DNA of 64,000 nt, from positions 10,206-74,205 of the forward strand of contig JAVBQG010000058.1 in assembly GCA_031549185.1 (NCBI GenBank), in the 5' to 3' direction. Positions 14,067 to 23,046 of this stretch are shown one piece after another. The notes beneath the pieces were generated by a model. The model ran no database searches and was not told the origin of the DNA. It saw nothing but the letters and a program-made list of their open reading frames with translations. Numbering within the stretch: the first letter of the stretch is position 1; each line of letters begins with the position of its first letter. The DNA is from JAVBQG01 sp031549185 (GTDB taxonomy: Bacteria > Synergistota > Synergistia > Synergistales > Synergistaceae). The position numbers and the translations under genes are program-made.

Positions 14067-16004
14067 ATGAAGGACCTCTGGATCGATATCGAGACGTTTT
14101 CCAGTGAAGATATCGCGAAGTCGGGCGCGTACCGCTACGCAGCAGCGCCCGACTTCGAGGTCCTGTTGCTCGCATTCGCCTGGGACAACGGCCCCGTGCA
14201 GATCGTGGACCTGACCGAAAGCGGCCTGCCTGAAATTTTGCAACAGGCTCTTCCGCATTCGACGGTGATCAAGCACGCTCACAACGCCAACTTCGAACGG
14301 ACCTGTCTGGCGCGGATGCTGGGCGCGCCCATGCCGCCCGAGCTGTGGGACTGCACGATGGTTCGGGCCGCGATGCACGGGCTGCCTCTCTCGCTCGACG
14401 GGGCGTCGCAGGCGCTCGGTCTCGAGGCGCAGAAGGACGCCGCCGGCAAGGCGCTGATCCGCTATTTCTGCCAGCCGTGCAAACCGACCAAGAGCAACGG
14501 CGGTCGCACCCGCAACCTGCCCCATCATGACCCTGAACGCTGGGAGAGGTTCAAACGATACTGCATCCAGGACGTCGAGGTCGAGCGGCAGATTCACAGG
14601 GCCCTCTTTCTCGAACCGTCGGAGGAGGAGCGCGCGCTGTGGATCCTCGATCAGCGGATCAACGACTGTGGCGTCGGCGTCGACATGCGACTGGTGCGCA
14701 ACGCCATCGCCTGCGACGAGACCCACAAAGATCGGACGATGGGCGCGATGCGCGAGTTGACCGGGCTGGCAAATCCGGGCAGCGTGGCGCAGTTGAAGAG
14801 CTGGCTGGCGGAGCGAGGCCTCCCTGCGGAAACCTTGGGCAAAGCGGACGCCGCCGCGTTGGCGGAGAGCACCGCGGACCCGGTCGTCCGACAGGCGATG
14901 GAGCTGCGCCTGAAAGCGGCCAAGACCTCGGTCAAGAAGTACGAGGCGATCGAGCGGTCGGTCGGCGCCGACGGCCGCGTGCGAGGGCTGTTGCAGTTCG
15001 ACGGCGCGAGCAGGACCGGGCGCTGGGCCGGGCGGCTGGTGCAGGTGCAGAACCTGCCGCGCAACTACCTGCCGACGCTGGACGATGCTCGCGGAATGCT
15101 TCGAGAGGGCGATTTCGAGGGGTTGGAGTTGTTTTACAACAACGTCCCCGACGTGCTCTCGCAGCTTGTTCGCACCGCTTTCGTCCCTTCCCGGGGGCGG
15201 CGTTTCATCATCGGCGATTTCTCCGCCATCGAGGCGCGCGTGATCGCCTGGCTGGCGGGCGAGCAGTGGCGACTGGACGTCTTCAACGGTCACGGCAAAA
15301 TCTACGAGGCCTCGGCAGCGCAGATGTTCGGCGTGCCGGTGGACAGCATCACGAAGGGTTCCCCGCTGCGGCAGAAGGGCAAGATCGCGGAGCTCGCCCT
15401 CGGGTATCAGGGCGCCGCCGGCGCTCTGATCCAGATGGGCGCATTGAACATGGGCCTTACGGAAGAGGAATTGCCGGATATCGTCGGAAAGTGGCGAGCG
15501 GCCAACCCGAACATCGTCCGCCTCTGGCACGACACCAACGCCGCCGCGCTCAAGGCCGTCATCAGCGGCAGGGAGAAGGGCGTGCGCGGCCTCGTGAGCT
15601 ACGCCATGCAGGGGGATTATCTGCTGTGCAAGCTGCCGTCGGGGCGGTGCCTCTGCTACGCGCATCCGGAGGTACACGAGGAACAGGGGTTCAAGAAGTT
15701 GTCCTGCATGGAGCAGGACCAGACCTCGCGCAAGTGGAAGCGCAGCCCCACATACGGCGGGAAGCTGACGGAAAACACCGTACAGGCCATCGCCCGCGAC
15801 TGTCTTGCGGTCGCGATGCTCCGCGTCGCCGAGGCCGGGTTCGATACGGTGATGCACGTCCACGACGAAATCGTGGTCGACGCCCCCTCGGGCCAGTGGA
15901 GCGCCGGGGAAATGGCGGAGTTGATGGGACAACCCATACCGTGGGCTGAGGGGCTGCCGCTGCGGGCCGACGCGTTTATTTCGGATTATTACTGCAAAGA
16001 TTAG
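14067..16004 (+). CDS. Phage family A DNA polymerase with 3'-5' exonuclease
   Basis: 645 aa. The exonuclease domain begins with LWIDIETFS (residues 4-12; Asp-x-Glu motif). The polymerase domain shows TGRWAGRLVQVQNLPR, motif A DFSAIEARVIAWLAG, motif B RQKGKIAELALGYQGA and motif C MHVHDEIVVDAP. Motif A has Ala where cellular Pol I has Gln (DYSQIELR), as in many phage enzymes. It replicates phage DNA with the downstream VapE helicase. The next gene is an HNH endonuclease. Confidence 0.93.
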   Translation: MKDLWIDIETFSSEDIAKSGAYRYAAAPDFEVLLLAFAWDNGPVQIVDLTESGLPEILQQALPHSTVIKHAHNANFERTCLARMLGAPMPPELWDCTMVRAAMHGLPLSLDGASQALGLEAQKDAAGKALIRYFCQPCKPTKSNGGRTRNLPHHDPERWERFKRYCIQDVEVERQIHRALFLEPSEEERALWILDQRINDCGVGVDMRLVRNAIACDETHKDRTMGAMRELTGLANPGSVAQLKSWLAERGLPAETLGKADAAALAESTADPVVRQAMELRLKAAKTSVKKYEAIERSVGADGRVRGLLQFDGASRTGRWAGRLVQVQNLPRNYLPTLDDARGMLREGDFEGLELFYNNVPDVLSQLVRTAFVPSRGRRFIIGDFSAIEARVIAWLAGEQWRLDVFNGHGKIYEASAAQMFGVPVDSITKGSPLRQKGKIAELALGYQGAAGALIQMGALNMGLTEEELPDIVGKWRAANPNIVRLWHDTNAAALKAVISGREKGVRGLVSYAMQGDYLLCKLPSGRCLCYAHPEVHEEQGFKKLSCMEQDQTSRKWKRSPTYGGKLTENTVQAIARDCLAVAMLRVAEAGFDTVMHVHDEIVVDAPSGQWSAGEMAELMGQPIPWAEGLPLRADAFISDYYCKD

Positions 16005-16016
16005 GGGGGGGTGGGT

Positions 16017-16577
16017 ATGCGTGGCGGACAGAATTTTATTGACCACACCGGGCAAAGGTTCGGGAGGCTGACCGTTGTCTCAAGAGGACCTACCCTAGGG
16101 GGGCCTGGGAACCGCAAGGTAAGTTGGAACTGTATATGCGACTGTGGAAAAGAAGTCAGAGTTGCGGCTGATAGCCTGCGTCGCGGTTGCACCTCCAGTT
16201 GCGGGTGCCTACATAAGGAACTCATACGCGAAAAAGCCACCAAGCACGATGGGAGCAGATCCAAACTCTATGGTGTTTGGAATATGATGCGACAACGGTG
16301 CTGTAACCCCAGAAACAGGGATTATAAATTTTACGGCGCGCGAGGCATATCCGTTTGCGCCGAGTGGCTAGACTTTTCCAACTTTCGAGATTGGGCGACT
16401 ACAGCAGGATACGGGCCAGGTCTGACTATCGACAGAATTGACGGAGACAAAAATTACTGTCCGAGCAACTGCCAATGGATCACGATCGAAGAACAACAGA
16501 AAAACCGTCGTCCGCCTAGAAAAAGGGGTAAACGCACTGAGGTGATGCGGCTATGCTCCATTACGACGGTCCGCTAG
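16017..16577 (+). CDS. HNH-type homing endonuclease-like protein
   Basis: 186 aa from the ATG at 16017 (a GTG at 16011 is possible). The N-terminal zinc-like module is WNCICDCG ... CTSSCGC. The catalytic region reads LYGVWNMMRQRCCNP, YGARGISVCAEW, then TIDRIDGDKNYCPSNCQWIT and QQKNRRPP. It is a freestanding mobile endonuclease type common in phages and lies between the polymerase and the helicase. Its last 25 bp overlap the vapE start and contain that gene's ribosome site. Confidence 0.82.
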   Translation: MRGGQNFIDHTGQRFGRLTVVSRGPTLGGPGNRKVSWNCICDCGKEVRVAADSLRRGCTSSCGCLHKELIREKATKHDGSRSKLYGVWNMMRQRCCNPRNRDYKFYGARGISVCAEWLDFSNFRDWATTAGYGPGLTIDRIDGDKNYCPSNCQWITIEEQQKNRRPPRKRGKRTEVMRLCSITTVR

Positions 16578-18946
16578 AGATCGCACGCGGCCGCAGCCGT
16601 CTCGACAAGAACTGGCAGACGATACGTCTGCAATGGAGCGAGCTGCTGGATCGCCTCGCGCAGCCCACCCGCACCGGCGAGACGCTCGCAGAGTTCCATG
16701 CCGCGTCCAGGGTGGAGCAACTGCGCATAAAGGACGTGGGCGGCATCGTCGGGGGCGTTCTGAAGGGTGGGAGGCGGTCCGGCATCGCGGTGGCGAGTCG
16801 CACGGTTCTGACGCTCGACGCCGACTACGCCCCGCCCGGCTTCTGGGACGAGATCAGCATGCTCTGCTCCTTCGCGGTCTGCATGCACTCCACGCACAAG
16901 CACACGCCGATTGCGCCGCGGCTCCGCTTCTACATCCCGCTTGCGCGCCCGGCGTCGCCGGAGGAGTCCGTGGCCGTCGCCCGGATGATTGCCTTCGACT
17001 GGGGCATCGAATACTTCGACGACACGACCTACGAGCCGCACCGCCTGATGTTCTGGCCCTCGGTCCCCGTCGACGGGGAATTCCTCTTCGAATCCCTCGA
17101 CGCACCCTGGCTGGATCCCGACAGGGTGCTGGCGCGCTACGCCGACTGGACCGACATCGCCTCTTATCCGCGGTCCAGTCGGGAGACGACGAAGCAAAAA
17201 CGCCTGCTGAAGAAGCAGGAGGACCCGCTCGCCAAGCCGGGGATCGTCGGTGCGTTCTGCCGCACGTACACCGTGCAGGAGGCGCTGGAAGAGTTCCTGC
17301 AGGAGGAATACGAGCCCTGCGGGATCGAGGGGCGCTACACGTACCGCAAGGGGACCACGGCTGCAGGCCTGGTGCTCTACGAAGACAAATTCGCCTACTC
17401 CCACCACGGCACGGACCCGGCGAGCGGCCAGCTGTGCAACGCCTTCGACCTGGTGCGCCTCCACCGTTTCGGCGAGGACGACGAGGAGGCCAAAGCGGAC
17501 ACGCCGCCCAACAGGCTGCCCAGCTTCCAGAAGATGCTCGCCTTCGCCCGGGAGCTGCCGGCGGTCAAAAAGACCATCTACGTCGACAAGACCGGCGCCG
17601 CGGTGGGAGAGTTCGACGACGATGGCTCAGAGGAGGAAGACACCGATTGGGTCACAGCACTGAAGACCGACGGCAAGGGCAACTATCTCCCCACCATCGG
17701 CAACCTGGTGGCCATCCTGCGGCACGATCCGCTCCTGAAGGGCCGGCTGGCGATGGACGAGTTCGAACACCGCGAGGTGATCCTGGATGATCTACCCTGG
17801 AGAGGGTTGGCCGCTGGGCGGCCTTTCACCGACGGCGACGAGTCGCAATTCAAATTATATCTGGAGGAAAAATACGTGATCGTCAACCACGGAAAAGTGC
17901 GCGATGCCCTTGGCGTCGTCCTGGCCGACAATACCCTGCACCCGGTGCGAGATTATCTGGACGATCTCGTCTGGGACGACGTGGAGCGTCTGGATACGCT
18001 TTTGATCGACTACCTGGGCGCAGCCGACACCCCCTACACGCGTGCGGTCACGCGGAAGATGTTCACCGCCGCGGTTGCCCGCATCTACGAGCCCGGGATC
18101 AAGTTCGACTACATGATGGTGCTGGTGGGGCCGCAGGGCGTGGGCAAGAGCTCGATCATCGGAAAACTTGGCGGCAAGTGGTTTTCCGACAGCTTCACCA
18201 CGGTGCAGGGCAAGGACGCCTACGAGCAGCTGCAGGGCACGTGGCTCATGGAGGTGGCCGAGATGGCCGGCATGAGCAAGGGCGAGGTGGAGACGGTCAA
18301 GCACTTCGTCAGCAAGCAGGAGGATCGTTTTCGGGTGGCCTACGGCAAGCGTGTGAGCTATTTTCCCCGACAGTGCGTCTTCTTCGGTACCACCAACAAC
18401 CGCAACTGCCTGCGGGACGAGACGGGCAACCGCCGCTTCTGGCCGGTGGACGTCGCAGCGCAGAAATCGACAAAGAACCTGTTCCGCGACCTCACCGCGG
18501 AGGAGATCGGCCAAGTCTGGGCGGAAGCCGCGGAGCGCTACCGAGCCGCCGAGCCGCTGTATCTCTCGAAAGAGCTGGAATCCATGGCGCAGGAACAGCA
18601 GGCGGCCCACACGGAAGAGGACCCCAAGGCCGGCATCGTGCAGGAGTACCTGGAGCTGTTGCTGCCGGAGGATTGGGACGCCATGGACCTGCACAAGCGC
18701 CGGAGCTACGTCAAAGGCGAGGATCGGGAGATTATGGCGCAAGGCGTCCGACAGCGGGAGAAGGTCTGTGTGCCGGAGATCTGGGAGGAAGTTTTTGGCG
18801 GAGATCAAGCGAGGCTGGACACAAGGATGCGACGGGAGCTGCACTCGATCATGCAGCGTATGCCGGGATGGACGCATTACGACAGAGCGCAGGGTTTGAT
18901 GAAATTTCGCACCTACGGAACGCAGACAGCCTATATTCGCAAATAG
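16553..18946 (+). CDS. VapE-family phage primase/helicase
   Basis: 797 aa with GAGGTGAT upstream. The N-terminal 330 residues resemble primase-polymerase regions of such proteins (VLTLDADYAP, HSTHKHTPIAPRLRFYIPL, HRLMFWPSVPVDG). The C-terminal half is the VapE P-loop ATPase: GPQGVGKSSIIGKLGGKWFSDSF, LMEVAEMAGMSKGEVETVKHFVSKQEDRFRVAYGK, FGTTN and RRFWPVDV. It unwinds and primes at the phage origin. The AT-rich repeat region immediately downstream (18947-19276) is a candidate for that origin. Confidence 0.9.
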   Translation: MLHYDGPLEIARGRSRLDKNWQTIRLQWSELLDRLAQPTRTGETLAEFHAASRVEQLRIKDVGGIVGGVLKGGRRSGIAVASRTVLTLDADYAPPGFWDEISMLCSFAVCMHSTHKHTPIAPRLRFYIPLARPASPEESVAVARMIAFDWGIEYFDDTTYEPHRLMFWPSVPVDGEFLFESLDAPWLDPDRVLARYADWTDIASYPRSSRETTKQKRLLKKQEDPLAKPGIVGAFCRTYTVQEALEEFLQEEYEPCGIEGRYTYRKGTTAAGLVLYEDKFAYSHHGTDPASGQLCNAFDLVRLHRFGEDDEEAKADTPPNRLPSFQKMLAFARELPAVKKTIYVDKTGAAVGEFDDDGSEEEDTDWVTALKTDGKGNYLPTIGNLVAILRHDPLLKGRLAMDEFEHREVILDDLPWRGLAAGRPFTDGDESQFKLYLEEKYVIVNHGKVRDALGVVLADNTLHPVRDYLDDLVWDDVERLDTLLIDYLGAADTPYTRAVTRKMFTAAVARIYEPGIKFDYMMVLVGPQGVGKSSIIGKLGGKWFSDSFTTVQGKDAYEQLQGTWLMEVAEMAGMSKGEVETVKHFVSKQEDRFRVAYGKRVSYFPRQCVFFGTTNNRNCLRDETGNRRFWPVDVAAQKSTKNLFRDLTAEEIGQVWAEAAERYRAAEPLYLSKELESMAQEQQAAHTEEDPKAGIVQEYLELLLPEDWDAMDLHKRRSYVKGEDREIMAQGVRQREKVCVPEIWEEVFGGDQARLDTRMRRELHSIMQRMPGWTHYDRAQGLMKFRTYGTQTAYIRK

Positions 18947-19276
18947 TAAACAATGCAATCAGAATCAGGGAGGAATGTAAACAAGGCAAATGTCACATTA
19001 GGGAGGACAAAACGAAAATCAGGGAGGACAAACGAGTTAAGGGTTAAGCTGAAAAGACGGCTACTTAACCAAACACTTAACCGTAAGAAACACAGTCAGA
19101 ATCATGAATCACAGGATTTGGTTAAGAAGTTAAGTAAAACAACAAGAAAAATGAAAAATATAGAATTAGGGAGGATAGGGAGGACGTGTCCCGCCTAACG
19201 CGCCTAATACGTGTATGTATATAGGGGGGCCTTTCCAGCTTAACTAACTTAACCGGTATCGGAAGGAGGGGTTTGG
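18947..19276. other. Putative phage replication origin (repeat-rich, AT-rich gap)
   Basis: 330 bp with no secure gene, much richer in A and T than its surroundings. It contains five copies of AGGGAGGA (18967, 19000, 19021, 19168, 19177) and about eight copies of CTTAAC/GTTAAG in both orientations (for example 19064, 19076, 19120, 19129, 19239, 19248). It sits between the VapE primase/helicase and VRR-NUC/SNF2 genes. Iteron-like repeats plus position suggest an origin, by inference. Confidence 0.5.
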
Positions 19277-19558
19277 GTGTTCGAGCGCTCTATCGAGAAA
19301 AAATTACGCGTGATGCTGCGGGAGCGCGGCGCGCTGTGCTTGAAGTTCGTGTCTCCCGGCAATCGCGGCGTGCCGGACCGGATCGCGATACTGCCAGGTG
19401 GGCGGATCGTCTTCGTGGAGCTGAAAGCGCCGGGCGGCATGCTGGAACCTCTCCAGCAGTGGCAGATCGATCGACTGCACAGCCTGGGCGTGGACGTCCG
19501 TGTTCTGTGGCGAATGGAGCAGGTTCGGCCGTTTGTGGAGGAGATGTTGCCGGCATGA
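19277..19558 (+). CDS. VRR-NUC domain nuclease
   Basis: 93 aa from a GTG with GGAAGGAGGG upstream. The PD-(D/E)XK-type motifs are GNRGVPDRIAILPGGRIVFVELKAPGG (Asp, then Glu-x-Lys). Stand-alone VRR-NUC proteins in phages accompany SNF2-type helicases and may process replication forks or Holliday junctions. It overlaps the helicase start by ATGA. Confidence 0.9.
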   Translation: MFERSIEKKLRVMLRERGALCLKFVSPGNRGVPDRIAILPGGRIVFVELKAPGGMLEPLQQWQIDRLHSLGVDVRVLWRMEQVRPFVEEMLPA

Positions 19559-20931
19559 GGTATGAGCCGCACGCATACCAGCAATTCATGACCCGCCGCG
19601 TCGTGGAGCAGCCGCAGGTCGGGCTTTTCGCGGGGATGGGCATGGGGAAGACGATTGCGACTCTTACGGCGATCGACGAATTGATCTACGAGCGCTTCGA
19701 GGTCGACAAGGTCCTGGTGATCGCGCCGTTGCGGGTAGCCCGCGACACATGGTTTGACGAGGCGGACAAGTGGGAGCACCTGCGCCGGCTGCGGATGGTG
19801 AGGGTCATGGGTTCCGCCGAGGAACGGCTGCGGGCGCTGCAGCGAGACGCCGACGTGTTCGTCATCAACCGCGAAAACGTCGTGTGGCTGGTGAAGTCCC
19901 TGCGGAAGTGGCCGTTCGACATGGTGGTGATCGACGAGCTGTCCAGCTTCAAGAACTCCGGCTCCCAGCGGTTTCGGGCGCTGAAGCACGCGCGCCCACA
20001 GATGCGCCGGGTGGTGGGGTTGACAGGGACTCCGCAGCCCAACGGGGTCGTGGATCTCTGGCCACAGATCTACCTGCTGGACGAGGGGAAGCGCCTGGGG
20101 CGGACGGTGTCGGAGTTCCGCCGGAATTACCTGTACCCGGACAAGACCAACGGCCACGTGGTGTACTCCTACAAACCCCAGACCGACGCTGAGGATGAGG
20201 TGCACCGGAAAATCGGCGACATCGTGGTGAGCCTGAAGTCCGAGGACTGGCTAGAATTGCCGGAGCGGATCAACAACCACATCTGCATCACCATGCCGCC
20301 GGAGGTGCAGATGCAATACGACCGCCTGGAGAAAGAGATGATCCTGCGGCTGGGCGACGTGCCGATCGTGGCGCAGACGGCTGCGACTCTCTCCAACAAA
20401 CTTCTGCAGCTGGCCAACGGCGCGGCCTACAACGACGACCGCGGCGTCGATGAACTGCACGATCTCAAGCTGGACGTGCTGGGGGAGATACTGGAGGACG
20501 CGCCAGGACAGCCCCTGCTGGTGTTCTACAGCTACCAGCACGACCTCACCCGGATCTTGAAACGATTTCCCTTCGGGCGCAGGTTGAACTCAACCGCCGA
20601 TATCCAGGATTGGAACAACGGGCAGGTCCCGCTGATGCTGGCGCACCCGGCCAGCGCCGGGCACGGGCTCAATCTACAGCAGGGCGGCTGCACCATCGTG
20701 TGGTTCGGTCTTCCCTGGAGCCTGGAGCTGTATCAGCAGGCCAACGCGCGGCTGCATCGGCAGGGGCAGAAGGACACGGTGATGGTCCACCATATCGTCA
20801 CCCGCGGAACGATGGATGAGGACGTCGTGCAGGCTCTGGAGCGCAAGGACAAGGGGCAGGCGGCGCTGTTGGAGGCTGTAAAAGTCCGCGTCGAACGGGT
20901 AAAGGAAGCGGCGTTGGGGCGCGCTGCGTAA
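19555..20931 (+). CDS. SNF2-family phage DNA helicase
   Basis: 458 aa from the ATG at 19555. Motif I is GLFAGMGMGKTIA. Motif II is VVIDELSSFK (DEL rather than DEAH, as in phage SNF2 proteins). Motif III is GLTGTPQPNGVVDLWPQ. The helicase C-terminal part has SAGHGLNLQQGG and QQANARLHRQGQKDTVMVHHIV (motifs V and VI). It is co-translated with the VRR-NUC gene and forms the replication or fork-remodelling module. Confidence 0.92.
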   Translation: MRYEPHAYQQFMTRRVVEQPQVGLFAGMGMGKTIATLTAIDELIYERFEVDKVLVIAPLRVARDTWFDEADKWEHLRRLRMVRVMGSAEERLRALQRDADVFVINRENVVWLVKSLRKWPFDMVVIDELSSFKNSGSQRFRALKHARPQMRRVVGLTGTPQPNGVVDLWPQIYLLDEGKRLGRTVSEFRRNYLYPDKTNGHVVYSYKPQTDAEDEVHRKIGDIVVSLKSEDWLELPERINNHICITMPPEVQMQYDRLEKEMILRLGDVPIVAQTAATLSNKLLQLANGAAYNDDRGVDELHDLKLDVLGEILEDAPGQPLLVFYSYQHDLTRILKRFPFGRRLNSTADIQDWNNGQVPLMLAHPASAGHGLNLQQGGCTIVWFGLPWSLELYQQANARLHRQGQKDTVMVHHIVTRGTMDEDVVQALERKDKGQAALLEAVKVRVERVKEAALGRAA

Positions 20932-20975
20932 GCGGCATCGCCCATGAAACTATCACACGAAAGGAACTGATCGAA

Positions 20976-21596
20976 ATGTTGATTCGCATCGAAATGCCCG
21001 GCGAGGAACTAAAGGAAGCACTGCGTCCTGTGCTGACGTTGGTCGGAAAGGGAGAGGAAAACCGTCTTTACGAGGAAGCGCTGTGTGTCAGGGTGCGCGA
21101 TCAGGTCATCGAATTCTTCACGACGGAGAACGTGCATTTGGTACTGGTGACGCTGCCGATCGCCGAGCGTGCGGCCGTCCCCGTTGAAGTCGTTTTCACC
21201 GGTGCCGCTGCCCAGCCTCTGATCAAGGCAGTCACCGCCTTGAAGAGGGGCGCGGCCCCGGTTTCCTTGGTTTTCAAATACGGGGACAGCCACGACGGCT
21301 ATAACGCGGACGATGCCACGCTTCAACTGAAGACCGACGTGACGGAGACGACGATCAAGAATAAACCTGAGGGAAGGGCTCCGAAGGTGGAGCGGGTCCT
21401 GGACTGCTTCAGACCGGCGGAGCAGTCGGAGTTTTATGTGGACATCGAGCGTTTTAAAAACGTCATGGGTGCTTTCGGGAAGCGCGTGGTACATGTGAGC
21501 CTCGGCGAGGGCATGATGAAGATCGTGCCGAGGATCGCGGAAAACGATGCCCACCCGGTTAAAACGGTGGCGCTACTCTGCTTTTGCGACAAATAG
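20976..21596 (+). CDS. Hypothetical protein with sliding-clamp-like N-terminus
   Basis: 206 aa. The opening LIRIEMPGEELKEALRPVLTLVGKG ... LYEEALCVRVRDQVIEFFTTENVHLVLVTLP has the strand-helix pattern of a DnaN-type clamp domain, and a second similar half may follow (residues 105-200). Clamp-like proteins occur in phage replication modules, but no conserved signature could be confirmed by eye. Position between a helicase and a nucleotide hydrolase is consistent with a replication accessory role. Confidence 0.4.
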   Translation: MLIRIEMPGEELKEALRPVLTLVGKGEENRLYEEALCVRVRDQVIEFFTTENVHLVLVTLPIAERAAVPVEVVFTGAAAQPLIKAVTALKRGAAPVSLVFKYGDSHDGYNADDATLQLKTDVTETTIKNKPEGRAPKVERVLDCFRPAEQSEFYVDIERFKNVMGAFGKRVVHVSLGEGMMKIVPRIAENDAHPVKTVALLCFCDK

Positions 21597-21608
21597 GGGG
21601 CGGCATAG

Positions 21609-22139
21609 GTGAGTGAGGCGGTAAAACACGACGGGGGAAAATTGCGTTACGACCTGATTCCGGCAAGCCCTCTCGCGGAGTTGGCGAGAGTGTATACCTT
21701 CGGGGCGCAAAAATACGGCGATCGCAACTGGGAGAAGGGCATGAGCTTCAGCCGCGTGTTCGGGGCTGTCATGCGCCACATGTGGGCCTGGTGGGCGGGA
21801 GAGGACACGGATTCGGAGTCCGGAATTTCGCACCTCGCCCATGCCGCCTGGGGGTGTTTTACCCTGTTGGCATATGTTGGCCGCGGGAGCGGGACGGATG
21901 ACAGAGAAGAGCGGAATTTGCCCAAACGAGTGACGATCCACACGCCTGAAGACATCGAGCGGATGGGCAAAGACATCGAAGTATACGACGATCAAACGCT
22001 GGTGGACGGGCTACAGGCGGTGCAGGGCCTTCTCGAGAGCGATATGCTCTTGGATCGTACTTATGAATCCAGGCTTGTACAGGAGGCGATTGAGCGCATG
22101 CTGAGTCGCGTCGTCGAATCGGAGGGGGTGGTGCGGTGA
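21609..22139 (+). CDS. dATP/dGTP diphosphohydrolase-domain (DUF5664-type) protein
   Basis: 176 aa from a GTG start. The N-terminal 95 residues carry the family pattern KHDGGKLRYDLIPASPLAELARVYTFGAQKYGDRNWEKGM, then RVFGAVMRHMWAWWAGEDTDSESGISHLAHAAWGCFTL. MazG-like all-alpha hydrolases of this type adjust nucleotide pools. The last 70 residues are a helical extension. It overlaps the next gene by GTGA. Confidence 0.85.
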   Translation: MSEAVKHDGGKLRYDLIPASPLAELARVYTFGAQKYGDRNWEKGMSFSRVFGAVMRHMWAWWAGEDTDSESGISHLAHAAWGCFTLLAYVGRGSGTDDREERNLPKRVTIHTPEDIERMGKDIEVYDDQTLVDGLQAVQGLLESDMLLDRTYESRLVQEAIERMLSRVVESEGVVR

Positions 22140-22330
22140 AGCCATGTCCGAGGTGTGGGAGCAGCGATTACCGTAGCGCGGGGAACGGTTATGTCGCGTG
22201 TCAGAGGTGTAGGGCGCAGTGGAGGAGCGATGAGGGGGACGGAGAAGGCGGGGCCTCGCTGCCGAAGGCGCCATCTGATCCACGGTTGCCGGATTGGGAG
22301 GATTCTGCGAAGTGCGCGCGTGGAACCTGA
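22136..22330 (+). CDS. Small zinc-ribbon protein
   Basis: 64 aa from a GTG that overlaps the previous stop. Residues 3-26 form a CPRC ... CQRC zinc ribbon (PCPRCGSSDYRSAGNGYVACQRC). The tail is Gly/Ser/Pro-rich. The ribbon resembles Lar-like or transcription-factor ribbons of phages. The role is unknown. Confidence 0.65.
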   Translation: MKPCPRCGSSDYRSAGNGYVACQRCRAQWRSDEGDGEGGASLPKAPSDPRLPDWEDSAKCARGT

Positions 22331-22467
22331 AGCGAGTGATCTGACTCGGCGAGTCTGTGTAATTTTCCGTGAATAAAAAATGCGCACCGTCGACCCGCCA
22401 GTCTTCGGTGCGCGGCGGCCCCCTTCGGCCGCATGACGTGAGTATTATACCAGAAGGGGGCAGGACC

Positions 22468-23022
22468 GTGAGTGGATATGGTCTCATCGAACAGCTGACC
22501 GCAGTTATTAAATACCTTGTCGACTACCCGCAGGGGCTTTCCATGCTTCTCGGAACTGTGCCGCCTCCTTCGTGTGAAGCTATTGCGGAGATGTTGGAGA
22601 GCGCGCGACCAGTGAGCGAGCCGACACTGGATGTCGCCGGAATGCCGTTGCGGGTTGATGGTGGAGACGCAGAGGTTTCGGACGCTGACAAGCTTCTGGA
22701 CAACGAGGATCGATGGAACAGGGTTATCGCACAGGCGGGCGGGTGGGAGCACATTTACCTGGTCGTCGCTGAATGGCGTGAAATGTTTCCAAAGTCGTGG
22801 AAAGTAGTCGCTGACTATGTTTTATGGGCGAGATTGAGTCCGTCGCGCGTGGATGGCCCCCCGCTGGATCGCGTCGCCGAAAGGAACGGCATGCACAGAA
22901 AAACGGCGAGTCGGATCATGCAGGACTTTCCGCAATCTCTTGCGACAGCGATCTTACATGCAGAGGTCACGAAAGACGGAGAATTCGCCCTCTCCGACTC
23001 ACTTGATCGCGCTGCGGTCTAG
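22468..23022 (+). CDS. Putative late transcription regulator (HTH protein)
   Basis: 184 aa from the GTG at 22468 with GAAGGGGG upstream. An upstream extension to 22369 would cross a hairpin-rich leader and was not used. The C-terminal third contains a helix-turn-helix-like segment (LDRVAERNGMHRKTASRIMQDFPQSLATAIL) following RWNRVIAQAGGWEHIYLVVAEWREMFPKSWKVVADYVLW. Genes of this size and place, the last before the terminase, often switch on late transcription (RinA/ArpU role). The 23-bp repeat array directly downstream may be its target. Confidence 0.5.
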   Translation: MSGYGLIEQLTAVIKYLVDYPQGLSMLLGTVPPPSCEAIAEMLESARPVSEPTLDVAGMPLRVDGGDAEVSDADKLLDNEDRWNRVIAQAGGWEHIYLVVAEWREMFPKSWKVVADYVLWARLSPSRVDGPPLDRVAERNGMHRKTASRIMQDFPQSLATAILHAEVTKDGEFALSDSLDRAAV

Positions 23023-23046
23023 CGATGTCCCGAATATGTCCAAGAT

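Noticed and set aside
13482..16055. 857-codon antisense open frame opposite the DUF2815 and polymerase genes
   Set aside because: Shadow of GC-rich codon usage in real plus-strand genes. The same holds for long antisense frames at 34300-36483, 58450-60975 and 60875-63451.
18953..19198. 81-codon Lys-rich plus-strand frame in the gap after vapE
   Set aside because: It is made up of the AGGGAGGA and TTAAC repeats, has no ribosome site and no protein-like pattern; better read as an origin region.
14067..22139. Z-genome (2-aminoadenine) phage, from PolA plus a dATP/dGTP hydrolase-type gene
   Set aside because: No PurZ-like gene is visible, and DUF5664-type proteins are common in phages with normal DNA.
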